In this document: positions 25,923 through 33,739 of the stretch, one piece after another
How the letters are laid out: the number at the start of each line of letters is the position of its first letter
Numbering within the stretch: the stretch's first letter is position 1
Source of the DNA: Phaeobacter porticola
Lineage (GTDB): Bacteria; Pseudomonadota; Alphaproteobacteria; Rhodobacterales; Rhodobacteraceae
Direction of reading: 5' to 3'
DNA: 64,000 bases
NCBI RefSeq assembly: GCF_001888185.1
Contig: NZ_CP016364.1
Coordinates: 1,674,001-1,738,000 of the forward strand
Notes under the pieces: model-generated
The model's database searches: none
The model's input: only the letters and a program-made list of their open reading frames with translations
What the model was told of the DNA's origin: nothing
Translations under genes and position numbers: made by a program

Positions 25923-28334
25923 TTACACCACCTTCAGCTGTCGCCCGGCCGTCAGCCCGTCAGCGGCTGCGGTGATGGCTTGCGCGTCGATGCCGAAATG
26001 GCGGTAGAGATCACCGATGGTGCCGGTCTGACCAAAATGTTCAACGCCAAGCGGAATAGACTGATGCCCCTGAACGCTCCCCAGCCAGCTCAGGGTTGCG
26101 GGGTGCCCGTCAATCACTGTGATCAGCTTGCAATGGCTGGGCAGCTGGGCCAGCAACGCCTCGATATGGCTTTGTGCCTGCGGCAGACCACGTGCCCGCG
26201 CCCGCTGCGCTGCAGTCCATCCCGCATTCAACCGGTCGGCTGAGGTGACGGCCAGCACGCCCACGTCACGGCGACCTTCGCCAATGGCGGCTGCGGCTTT
26301 AATGGCTTCCGGCGCGACGGCCCCCTGATAGGCGATCACCACATCACAGTTCGGCCCCGGTTTTTTCAGCCAGTAAGCGCCATCAATGGCCCCCTGCCGG
26401 AAATCATCGTCAACACGTTTGCCGGGCTGTTCAATCGGGTTGGTGGTCAGCCGCAGATAGATCGAGCCGCCGGTCTCATCACGCAACCATGTGCGCTCGT
26501 CCGGATCGCCCTCGCCGTCGCGCTGGAGATAATCAAACGCCCATTCCATAATCACCGCCAGCTCATCCACGAAGGCAGGTTCAAACGCGGCCAGCCCGTC
26601 CTGGCTCATCCCGATCAGTGGCGAGCCGATGGATTGATGTGCGCCCCCTTCCGGTGCCAACGTCACGCCAGACGGCGTGCCAACGATCATGAATCGGGCA
26701 TCCTGATAGCAGGCATAATTGAGCGCATCTAGGCCGCGCGCGACGAAGGGATCATAGACAGTGCCAATCGGGATCAGCCGCTTGCCAAACAGCGATTGAG
26801 ACAGGCCGGCAGCCCCCAGCAGCAGGAACAGGTTCATCTCCGCAATGCCCAACTCGATATGCTGGCCGTCCGGTGTAAACTCCCATTTGGCGGTCGACGG
26901 GATCTTATGCTCAATGAACGCATCCGCCTGAGCCGTGCGGGCAAACAGTTTGCGCCGGTTCACCCAAGGACCAAGGTTGGTGGTGCCAGTTACGTCCGGG
27001 GACATGGTGACAATCCGCGTTGCCAGATCGCTGTCGCCTTTGGAGAGGTCATCAAGGATCTTGCCAAATCCCATCTGTGTCGACATCTCGCGGTCGGTCT
27101 TCACCTCCACCGCCGGCACAGGCAAGCGCGCGTCCTGATAGCGCCGCGCGCCCTTGGCAAAAAACGGGGCCTGATCCAGAAACCCTTGCAGCGCAGTCGC
27201 ATCTTCGATCGTTGCAAATGGCTCCCATTCCTCCCCTTCAGCGACGCCCATATAGCGCTGCCATTCCGCCATCTGGGTTTTGTTCATAAGGCCGCCGTGG
27301 TTGTCCTTGTGGCCCGCGATGGGCGTGCCCCACCCCTTCACCGTATAGGCCAGGAAACAAACCGGGCGGTCATGGTCGATGGCGGCAAAGGTATCGGCCA
27401 TGGTGGCCACGCAATTGCCGCCGAGATTTTCCATCAGCGCCGCCAGCTCCGCATCCGAACGTCGCTCGATCAGCGCGGTCACATCTCCCTGATCGCCCAG
27501 ATCCTCCATCAGATGCTGGCGCCAGACCGCTCCGCCCATGAAGGTCAGCGCTGAATAGGTCTGGTTGGGGCAGTCATCAATCCACTGACGCAGCTTGTCG
27601 CCGCCCGGCTCCTCAAACGCGGCGCGTTGCAGGGCGCCATATTTTACCTTCACCACATCCCAGCCAAAGGCGTCAAAGATCTTCTCGATCCGCTGAAACA
27701 GCCCTTCGCGCACGATCCCGTCAAGGGACTGGCGGTTATAATCAATGATCCACCAGGTGTTGCGCAGATCGTTCTTCCAACCCTCCTGAAGGCATTCGTA
27801 CACATTGCCCTCATCCAGCTCGGCATCCCCCACCAGCGCCACCATGCGTCCCTGTGGCGCGTCCGCACCCCAGGATTTCGCGGTGATATAGTCCTGAACC
27901 ATGGAGGCAAAGGAGGTGATCGCCACCCCAAGACCCACAGATCCGGTGGAGAAATCCACATCATCAATATCCTTGGTCCGGCTGGGATAGCTCTGCACCC
28001 CGCCAAAACCGCGGAAATTCTCCATCTTCTCACGGGTCTGGTTGCCCATCAGATACTGGATCGCATGAAAGATCGGCGAGGCATGGGGTTTTACCGCCAC
28101 CCGGTCCTCGGGCCGCAGCGCGCTGAAATAGAGCGCGGTCATGATCGACACCATGGAGGCAGAGCTGGCCTGATGGCCGCCGATCTTGATGCCATCTTCC
28201 TTAGCGCGCAGGTGGTTGGCGTTGTGAATCATCCAATGTGACAGCCACAGCAACCGCTGCTCAATCGTCTTCAGCATTTCAGGAGAGGGTGGCGGCGCGG
28301 CGGTTGTCGGGGTCATGGTCAAACTCGTTGGCAT
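25923..28334 (-). CDS. homodimeric-type 2-oxoacid dehydrogenase E1 / transketolase-like protein
   Basis: An 803-residue thiamine-diphosphate enzyme of the AceE type. The ThDP/Mg motif is GDAELDEGN (169-177) with the closing Asn at about 200 in DYNRQSLDG, which parallels AceE; a transketolase-like pyrimidine domain (about 480-650) and C-terminal domain follow. It is shorter than AceE (about 890). It lies 115 bp downstream of methionine gamma-lyase in the same direction. That enzyme releases 2-oxobutanoate, so this E1 probably oxidises it to propionyl-CoA with E2/E3 borrowed from elsewhere; no E2 or E3 is here. The start is the ATG at 28334; 28316 is possible. Confidence 0.8.
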   Translation of the reverse strand: MPTSLTMTPTTAAPPPSPEMLKTIEQRLLWLSHWMIHNANHLRAKEDGIKIGGHQASSASMVSIMTALYFSALRPEDRVAVKPHASPIFHAIQYLMGNQTREKMENFRGFGGVQSYPSRTKDIDDVDFSTGSVGLGVAITSFASMVQDYITAKSWGADAPQGRMVALVGDAELDEGNVYECLQEGWKNDLRNTWWIIDYNRQSLDGIVREGLFQRIEKIFDAFGWDVVKVKYGALQRAAFEEPGGDKLRQWIDDCPNQTYSALTFMGGAVWRQHLMEDLGDQGDVTALIERRSDAELAALMENLGGNCVATMADTFAAIDHDRPVCFLAYTVKGWGTPIAGHKDNHGGLMNKTQMAEWQRYMGVAEGEEWEPFATIEDATALQGFLDQAPFFAKGARRYQDARLPVPAVEVKTDREMSTQMGFGKILDDLSKGDSDLATRIVTMSPDVTGTTNLGPWVNRRKLFARTAQADAFIEHKIPSTAKWEFTPDGQHIELGIAEMNLFLLLGAAGLSQSLFGKRLIPIGTVYDPFVARGLDALNYACYQDARFMIVGTPSGVTLAPEGGAHQSIGSPLIGMSQDGLAAFEPAFVDELAVIMEWAFDYLQRDGEGDPDERTWLRDETGGSIYLRLTTNPIEQPGKRVDDDFRQGAIDGAYWLKKPGPNCDVVIAYQGAVAPEAIKAAAAIGEGRRDVGVLAVTSADRLNAGWTAAQRARARGLPQAQSHIEALLAQLPSHCKLITVIDGHPATLSWLGSVQGHQSIPLGVEHFGQTGTIGDLYRHFGIDAQAITAAADGLTAGRQLKVV

Positions 28335-28448
28335 AAATCGAAGATACCCCTCCCGCCGGGGTGCGGAGGGGGCCTTTTACATAGGGCGGCCTGAAGGGCA
28401 CGGCGGTTCAATAAGGCGCCCAAAGGGACGCGCCGGGCACAGCCGAAG

Positions 28449-29654
28449 TCAGGCAGCGGCGTAGGCGTTATGCGAGGACAGCGCCTGCATCAGATCGTCG
28501 ATGATATCGTCGACACCTTCAAGCCCTACCGACATCCGCACCAGACCTTCAGCGATACCATGTTCGGCGCGCTCTTCAGGGGTGTAGGTGGAATGGGTCA
28601 TGCTGGCCGGGTGCTGGATCAGCGTTTCCGCATCACCTAGGCTGACCGCACGCTGGATCATCGCCAGCCGGTTCATCATGGCGATACCGCCCGCCTTGCC
28701 GCCGACAACCTCAAACGGGATCATGCCACCAAAGCCCGACATCTGCCGCCGTGCAAGATCGCCCTGAGCAAAATCATCAAGGCCGGGATAGTAGACCCGC
28801 TCCACTGCTGGATGAGATTGCAGTGCCTGCGCCACTTTCATCGCAGATTTGCAGTGACGCTCCATGCGCAGCTCAAGCGTTTTCAGCCCGCGCATCAACA
28901 GCATGGCACTGAAGGGCGACATCACCGCACCGGTCATATCCTTGAGGCCAACCAAGCGGATTTGTGTGATATCCTCCTTTGAGCCAACGACCAGACCTGC
29001 AATAACATCGCCATGGCCACTGATGAATTTAGTTGCGGAATGCACCACGATATCTGCGCCCAGTTCAATCGGGCGGGTCAGAACAGGGGTCGCAAAGGTA
29101 TTATCGACCACCACCTTGGCACCCACCTGATGCGCAATCTCGGAAATCGCAGCGATATCAATCAGCCGGTTGTTGGGATTGGCTGGGGTTTCGAAATACA
29201 CCAGCTTAGTCTTCGGGCTGATCGCCTCTGCCAGATTGGTCGGATCTGTCATATCCACCAGGCGCACATTGACACCAAACCGTGGCAACCCATGGGTCAT
29301 AAAGGAAAAGGTGCAGCCATAAAGCGTCTTGTCGAGGATGATCTCGTCACCTGCTGCAAGGAATGACCACAGCGTCGAGGTGATCGCACCCATACCCGAG
29401 GCCGTTGCCAAACCGGCCTCGCCGCCCTCCAGATTGGCGATGCGCTGCTCCAGATGGTCCAGCGTCGGGTTGGAGATCCGGCTGTAGAAATGACCTTCCC
29501 GCTCACCAGTGAACATCTCTCCCCCGGCTTCGGCGGAATCAAAGGTAAAAGTTGAGGTGAGATAAATCGGCGGGTTCAACGCGCCCTGCTGCGACTGCGT
29601 GTCATAGCCGTGATGAATCGCACGTGTGGAAAAGCTGGAGCCGGATTTGGTCAT
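28449..29654 (-). CDS. megL: methionine gamma-lyase
   Basis: A PLP enzyme of the Cys/Met metabolism family (401 residues) splitting L-methionine to methanethiol, 2-oxobutanoate and ammonia. The PLP lysine is K209 in HSATKFISGHGD. Tyr112 and Cys114 in DKTLYGCTFSF match the active-site Tyr and the Cys that distinguishes methionine gamma-lyase from cystathionine gamma-lyase. The ATG at 29654 follows a GGGTGA ribosome-like site; a GTG three codons earlier is less likely. It is divergent from an Lrp-type regulator and upstream of an AceE-like dehydrogenase. In marine alphaproteobacteria this enzyme is a main source of methanethiol. Confidence 0.92.
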   Translation of the reverse strand: MTKSGSSFSTRAIHHGYDTQSQQGALNPPIYLTSTFTFDSAEAGGEMFTGEREGHFYSRISNPTLDHLEQRIANLEGGEAGLATASGMGAITSTLWSFLAAGDEIILDKTLYGCTFSFMTHGLPRFGVNVRLVDMTDPTNLAEAISPKTKLVYFETPANPNNRLIDIAAISEIAHQVGAKVVVDNTFATPVLTRPIELGADIVVHSATKFISGHGDVIAGLVVGSKEDITQIRLVGLKDMTGAVMSPFSAMLLMRGLKTLELRMERHCKSAMKVAQALQSHPAVERVYYPGLDDFAQGDLARRQMSGFGGMIPFEVVGGKAGGIAMMNRLAMIQRAVSLGDAETLIQHPASMTHSTYTPEERAEHGIAEGLVRMSVGLEGVDDIIDDLMQALSSHNAYAAA

Positions 29655-29748
29655 GGAAATCACCCTGTTGTGTTTCCAGCATCTTAAGGTGGTCTCGGAG
29701 GAGATTAGTTGCTAATTTACCCTCAAACAATATGGAGATTGGCATATT

Positions 29749-30237
29749 ATGCCAGAAAAACCACAACTGGATGCGACTGACCGACGCATTATCCGGGCCC
29801 TGCAACGCAATGGGCGGATGACGAATCTTGATCTTGCTGCCGAGGTCAACCTGTCGCCCTCGCCCTGCCTGCGGCGGTTGCGGATTTTGGAGACCACCAA
29901 TGTAATCAGGGGCTACAGCATTGATGTGGATGCCAAGGTATATGGCCTTCCCGTCACCGTTTTTGTGCGCGTCAGCCTGGAGAACCACACTGAAGCCGTT
30001 GTAGCCAATTTTGAACGGCAGATCCGCGACACTCCCGAAGTTTTGGATTGTTTTGTGATGACTGGATTAGCCGATTATTTATTGCGCGTGGTGGTTGCGG
30101 ACCTTGAGGGCTACGAAGGCTTTGTGAGAGCACGCCTGCATCCAATCGGCGGCATCAGCTCAATCGATACCAGTTTTGTCTATGGCGTGGTTAAAAAGAC
30201 CGCTGTATACCCGGAGGTTGAAGGGAAAAACGGCTGA
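29749..30237 (+). CDS. Lrp/AsnC-family transcriptional regulator
   Basis: A 162-residue regulator. The winged helix-turn-helix is at residues about 6-60 (LDATDRRIIRALQRNGRMTN, NLSPSPCLRRLRILE), followed by the RAM effector-binding domain (YGLPVTVFVRVSLENH; VLDCFVMTGLADYLLRVVV). It is divergent from megL, 95 bp between starts, as is usual for Lrp regulators of amino-acid catabolic genes. Methionine is the expected effector. The gap contains AT-rich half-sites (GGAGATTAGTTGCTAATTTA) that could be its operator. Confidence 0.9.
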   Translation: MPEKPQLDATDRRIIRALQRNGRMTNLDLAAEVNLSPSPCLRRLRILETTNVIRGYSIDVDAKVYGLPVTVFVRVSLENHTEAVVANFERQIRDTPEVLDCFVMTGLADYLLRVVVADLEGYEGFVRARLHPIGGISSIDTSFVYGVVKKTAVYPEVEGKNG

Positions 30238-30359
30238 TCGCGCGAAGGCACTTGCAGATGTCAGGAATGCGGCTGGACCAGCAAATTTTGCGCCCATCAT
30301 TCTTTAAGTTTTGAGTGAATTGGATATACTGCCTGCCTATAGGCGGCAGGACATACTCC

Positions 30360-32132
30360 ATGCAAGAGCCCATCCAAAAGACGTTACCCAAGATCTCGAC
30401 CCGGCTCGCGGCTTTTGCCTTTGCCGATGTGGCTGACTACACGCGCCACATGGAGATCAGCACAACCGACACAGTGCGCCGCTGGGGTCATCTGCGCGAC
30501 GCCGTATTGCTGGACGAAATGCTGGCATTCAACGGCGTTCGACGCTCAGACGCAGGGGATGCATTGCTATTGGAGTTCACCAGTGCCAGCGACGCTGTCC
30601 AATGGGCAATGTCAGTGCAAAACCGTCTGGGCCAGCAAGACATCGACACCAACCCGATGCAGATCCGCATAGGCGTCAATATTGACGATGTGATTGACGA
30701 CGACGGGACAGTGCAATCGGATGGCGTTGTTGTCGCCTCCCGTATTCATCAACTGGCTGACCCCGGGACGGTTGTCGTAACCAAGATGGTCCGTGATATT
30801 GTACGCGGCAAATTGCCATTGCGGTTTCACGATCTTGGTGCGCCGCTGCTGAAAAATATCGATCGTCCAGTGCAAATCTTTCAGGTCAGCCAGAGCGCCG
30901 GGGAAATACTCCCCCTACGTCCTCATGCAGATTGGAAAACTCGCCCAACCCTGGCCGTTCTCCCATTCGAGGATCGTGGCGCCAAGGCAGAGGAGCGATA
31001 CTTTGGCGATGGCATCACCGAAGAAATCATTTCTGGTGTGTCTCGCAGCCGGGCGATGTTTGTCATGGCGCGCACGTCTACGCTCAAATTTCGCGGCAGC
31101 CATGAAAATCCCGCTGACATCGGGCGCAGCCTTGGGGTGTCCTATATTTTGACCGGTGCCGTGGACCGGTACAGAAACCAGATCCGCATCTTTGCCGAGC
31201 TGATGGACGTATTGCGCAACCGCGCGATCTGGGCGCAGACATATCGGGGCGATTTGCAGGATCTGTTTGCCTTTCAGGACGAAATCGCCTCCGGCATTCT
31301 TGCCATGTTGGAACCCAAGGTTCTGTCCACCGAAGCGGAACATATCAGCGCCCGCAGCACCGACAGCCTGGACGCCTACAAATGCGTGCTGCGCGCCCTT
31401 GCCCAACTCTATCAGCTGGATGACGACAGCTACGGAGAGGCCATCGCCCTGCTGCAACGCGCGGTGGCTCTGGACCCCAATTATCCGCAGGCCCACGCTT
31501 ATCTGGCCTGGTGCATGAACTTCTTTCTGGCTGAGGGCCATTCGCAAAACCCGCGCGACGATATTTTGAGTATGATCAACCTGTCCCGCCGCGCGGTCGA
31601 ACTGGACCCGGACGATGCGCTAACGCTGTCAGTACGTGCTCATGTGCTGAGCCTGCATGAAAACAGCCCCGAAGACGCGCTGGAATTGTTCGACGACGCC
31701 CTGGCACATAATATAAACCTGCCCCTGGCATGGGGATTGAGCGCAATAACCTATGCGTATCTTGGCGACGGAGCCGAGGCGCGTGAGCGTCTGCTGAATG
31801 TCTGGCGGCTCGCGCCGTATGATCCGTTGAATTTCTTCTTTTTGACCGCGGCCGGACTGGCGGAATTTGTGGATGGTAACCTTGACGAAGCCTGTCGCTT
31901 TCTAAAGAACGCCCGCCGCAACAAACCCCGGTTCATGGCCGCGCTCAGACTATTGGCGGCGTGTAGCGCATTGCGCGGTCGCACTGGCGAAGCCCAGCAG
32001 GTAGCGCAAGAAATACTGCAATTGGATCCCGGTTTCTCGGTATCGAAATTCGCCATATGGTATCCATTGAAATCAAAAGAGGCGCTGGACCGTCTGACCG
32101 ACGGGCTGATACGCGCAGGGCTGCCCGCCTAG
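30360..32132 (+). CDS. class III adenylate/guanylate cyclase with TolB-like and TPR domains
   Basis: A 590-residue cytoplasmic signalling protein. Residues about 13-190 form a class III cyclase domain; both metal-binding aspartates are seen (FADVADYTR, Asp23; SDAGDALLLEF, Asp67). Residues about 200-330 resemble the TolB-N/CadC-like domain (LAVLPFEDRG..YFGDGITEEI). The remainder is tetratricopeptide repeats (ALLQRAVALDPNYPQAHAYL and later copies), a scaffold for protein contacts. This architecture is common in Rhizobiales and Rhodobacterales. The ATG at 30360 has GGCAGGA upstream; the longer GTG reading at 30315 is not favoured. The gene is monocistronic. Confidence 0.88.
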   Translation: MQEPIQKTLPKISTRLAAFAFADVADYTRHMEISTTDTVRRWGHLRDAVLLDEMLAFNGVRRSDAGDALLLEFTSASDAVQWAMSVQNRLGQQDIDTNPMQIRIGVNIDDVIDDDGTVQSDGVVVASRIHQLADPGTVVVTKMVRDIVRGKLPLRFHDLGAPLLKNIDRPVQIFQVSQSAGEILPLRPHADWKTRPTLAVLPFEDRGAKAEERYFGDGITEEIISGVSRSRAMFVMARTSTLKFRGSHENPADIGRSLGVSYILTGAVDRYRNQIRIFAELMDVLRNRAIWAQTYRGDLQDLFAFQDEIASGILAMLEPKVLSTEAEHISARSTDSLDAYKCVLRALAQLYQLDDDSYGEAIALLQRAVALDPNYPQAHAYLAWCMNFFLAEGHSQNPRDDILSMINLSRRAVELDPDDALTLSVRAHVLSLHENSPEDALELFDDALAHNINLPLAWGLSAITYAYLGDGAEARERLLNVWRLAPYDPLNFFFLTAAGLAEFVDGNLDEACRFLKNARRNKPRFMAALRLLAACSALRGRTGEAQQVAQEILQLDPGFSVSKFAIWYPLKSKEALDRLTDGLIRAGLPA

Positions 32133-32280
32133 TGCGGAGAGATAATACCACCTCGGGGCAACCCGAAAAAACCAATAAAACCAGAGGCAGTACCATCATA
32201 TCCACCAGGCACCAGGCCTCATAACGGCAGTCATTTGGGATGTTTTTTAACGTGTATTAGACGGTAAAGGGGGATTTGTG

Positions 32281-33729
32281 ATGGCATCACATGGCAATTC
32301 GCAAGGCGCGTCAAACGGGCTTGGCTTGGGGCTTGGACTAGGGCTCGGCAATGGCCTGGGGCTGGGGAGCGGTCTAGGTAACGGGCTGGGGCTTGGTAAT
32401 GGCTTAGGAAATGGGCTGGGCGCCGGCCAGGGAATGGGACTGGGGCTCGGCCTCGGGTCCGGTCTTGGGTTGGGTCTGGGATCCGGCCTAGGGCTGGGCA
32501 ATGGTCTGGGGCTGGGATCCGGCTTGGGGCTTGGTCTGGAGGATAACGGGTTTCTTCTGGGCAATGGCGCAGATGCCGGCATCGGGACATTGCGCAGCTA
32601 TTACGCAACGCCTGCCGAACTGGGTCTATTGCCCTGGACGCTGGATTTCAGTCCCGACAACAATGGCGGCGACCCGTTTCCCCTGTCGATGATCATCAAC
32701 CCCTATCAGCTGCCAACCGATGCGGCTCAGTACCCTGTCACGCTGGAATGGATCACCGAGGATTGGGACCCGGCGCTACGCTTTTGGACCCTGCCGTTTG
32801 ATCCGAATCTGGGTGAGTGGCTACGGGCGGCAGACAGATCGGAACCGGCAACCCTTGCGGCACTGGAATTTGCCTCGCAGGACATTCACTGGCACCCGGC
32901 CCATGTGGGCAACCGCTGGCTGGAAAACAACGACCTGCTCTGGCGCTATGTTCAAACCGGCACCGCCGCGCAATCGCGCACCGCGGCAGAGGCGGCTTTT
33001 GACATCATCGTGGCAGAGCTGGAGATCCTCAAGATGTATATGGAGGACGACCGCCAGCAATATATGGTCGAATGCGATGTTCAGGCGGATGGCTTACCGG
33101 CCTATTTGATCCATTTTCTGGGCGCAAATAGTTTTGATCACCCATTTACACTGAAGCTGATTGATCTGGGACTTGCGGTCGGCAATGTCGCCTACATGAG
33201 CTACAAGGCGTATTTCAAACGGGTGCGTCCTTCGATCTTGCGGCCTGGATTAACCGTGCCATTTGGCCCGCCGGCGCATCCGGCTTTTCCCAGCGGTCAT
33301 GCCTTCCTGGCGCATTTTTTGTCGTTGCTGCTGCTGGAAATTCCGGGCATTGCGCAGCGGTTTGGTGTGGTGAAAGGCTATAAATCCGATGGATCCGGGA
33401 CCGATATCCAGATCCCGGCAGGCACATTGCTGCGCAAGCCTGGCTATGACGATCTGCTGGGGACCAGCGTCATTGCATCGCCGTTGCTTACCATGGCCAA
33501 TCGGATTGCAGTAAACCGAGAGCGGATCGGTGTGCACTACCCGTCGGATTCTACCGCCGGTCGTCATATCGCCGCCGGAATCTGGTATTGCATTATGGAC
33601 AATGCCCCGGCCAATCCCGACGGAGGTGGCGACCCTTGGGCCCATATCAACGTGCCGACGCTGCATCGCATCCTCGACAAGGCCAAGACAGAATGGCCAA
33701 CCCCCTGGGTGTCGGCTGATCTGACCTGA
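32281..33729 (+). CDS. vanadium-dependent haloperoxidase / PAP2-type phosphatase with Gly-Leu repeat N-terminus
   Basis: A 482-residue protein. The C-terminal half carries the full vanadate/phosphate site of the PAP2-haloperoxidase superfamily: KAYFKRVRP (K-x6-RP, near 308-316), PSGHA (near 337) and [11 protein letters not shown] (R-x5-H, near 414). Haloperoxidases oxidise halides with hydrogen peroxide; acid phosphatases share the same residues, so activity is open, though length and spacing look like haloperoxidase. Residues about 14-85 are an almost pure Gly-Leu repeat interrupted by Asn and Ser. There is no classical signal peptide. AAAGGGGG precedes the ATG. It converges on a large metallopeptidase-like gene 10 bp away. 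Confidence 0.82.
   Translation: MASHGNSQGASNGLGLGLGLGLGNGLGLGSGLGNGLGLGNGLGNGLGAGQGMGLGLGLGSGLGLGLGSGLGLGNGLGLGSGLGLGLEDNGFLLGNGADAGIGTLRSYYATPAELGLLPWTLDFSPDNNGGDPFPLSMIINPYQLPTDAAQYPVTLEWITEDWDPALRFWTLPFDPNLGEWLRAADRSEPATLAALEFASQDIHWHPAHVGNRWLENNDLLWRYVQTGTAAQSRTAAEAAFDIIVAELEILKMYMEDDRQQYMVECDVQADGLPAYLIHFLGANSFDHPFTLKLIDLGLAVGNVAYMSYKAYFKRVRPSILRPGLTVPFGPPAHPAFPSGHAFLAHFLSLLLLEIPGIAQRFGVVKGYKSDGSGTDIQIPAGTLLRKPGYDDLLGTSVIASPLLTMANRIAVNRERIGVHYPSDSTAGRHIAAGIWYCIMDNAPANPDGGGDPWAHINVPTLHRILDKAKTEWPTPWVSADLT
32317..32540 (+). repeat. in-frame Gly-Leu-(Asn/Ser) coding repeat
   Basis: About 220 bp of degenerate short repeats of the GGNCTNGGN type encode runs of GLGLGL with GNGLGL and GSGLGL units. 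The G-rich strand is the coding strand and contains many GGG or GGGG tracts, so G-quadruplexes are possible. Codons for Gly and Leu vary, arguing for selection on the peptide, not simple recent slippage. Confidence 0.85.
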
Positions 33730-33739
33730 CATCCCAAGC

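Noticed and set aside
32317-32540. Possible CRISPR-like or satellite repeat
   Set aside because: The units are 6-18 bases, degenerate and in frame with the gene, with no spacers.
32247-32608. Pro-Ser-Arg-rich ORFs on the minus strand opposite the Gly-Leu repeat
   Set aside because: They are the antisense of the repeat-encoding gene and lack a start signal.
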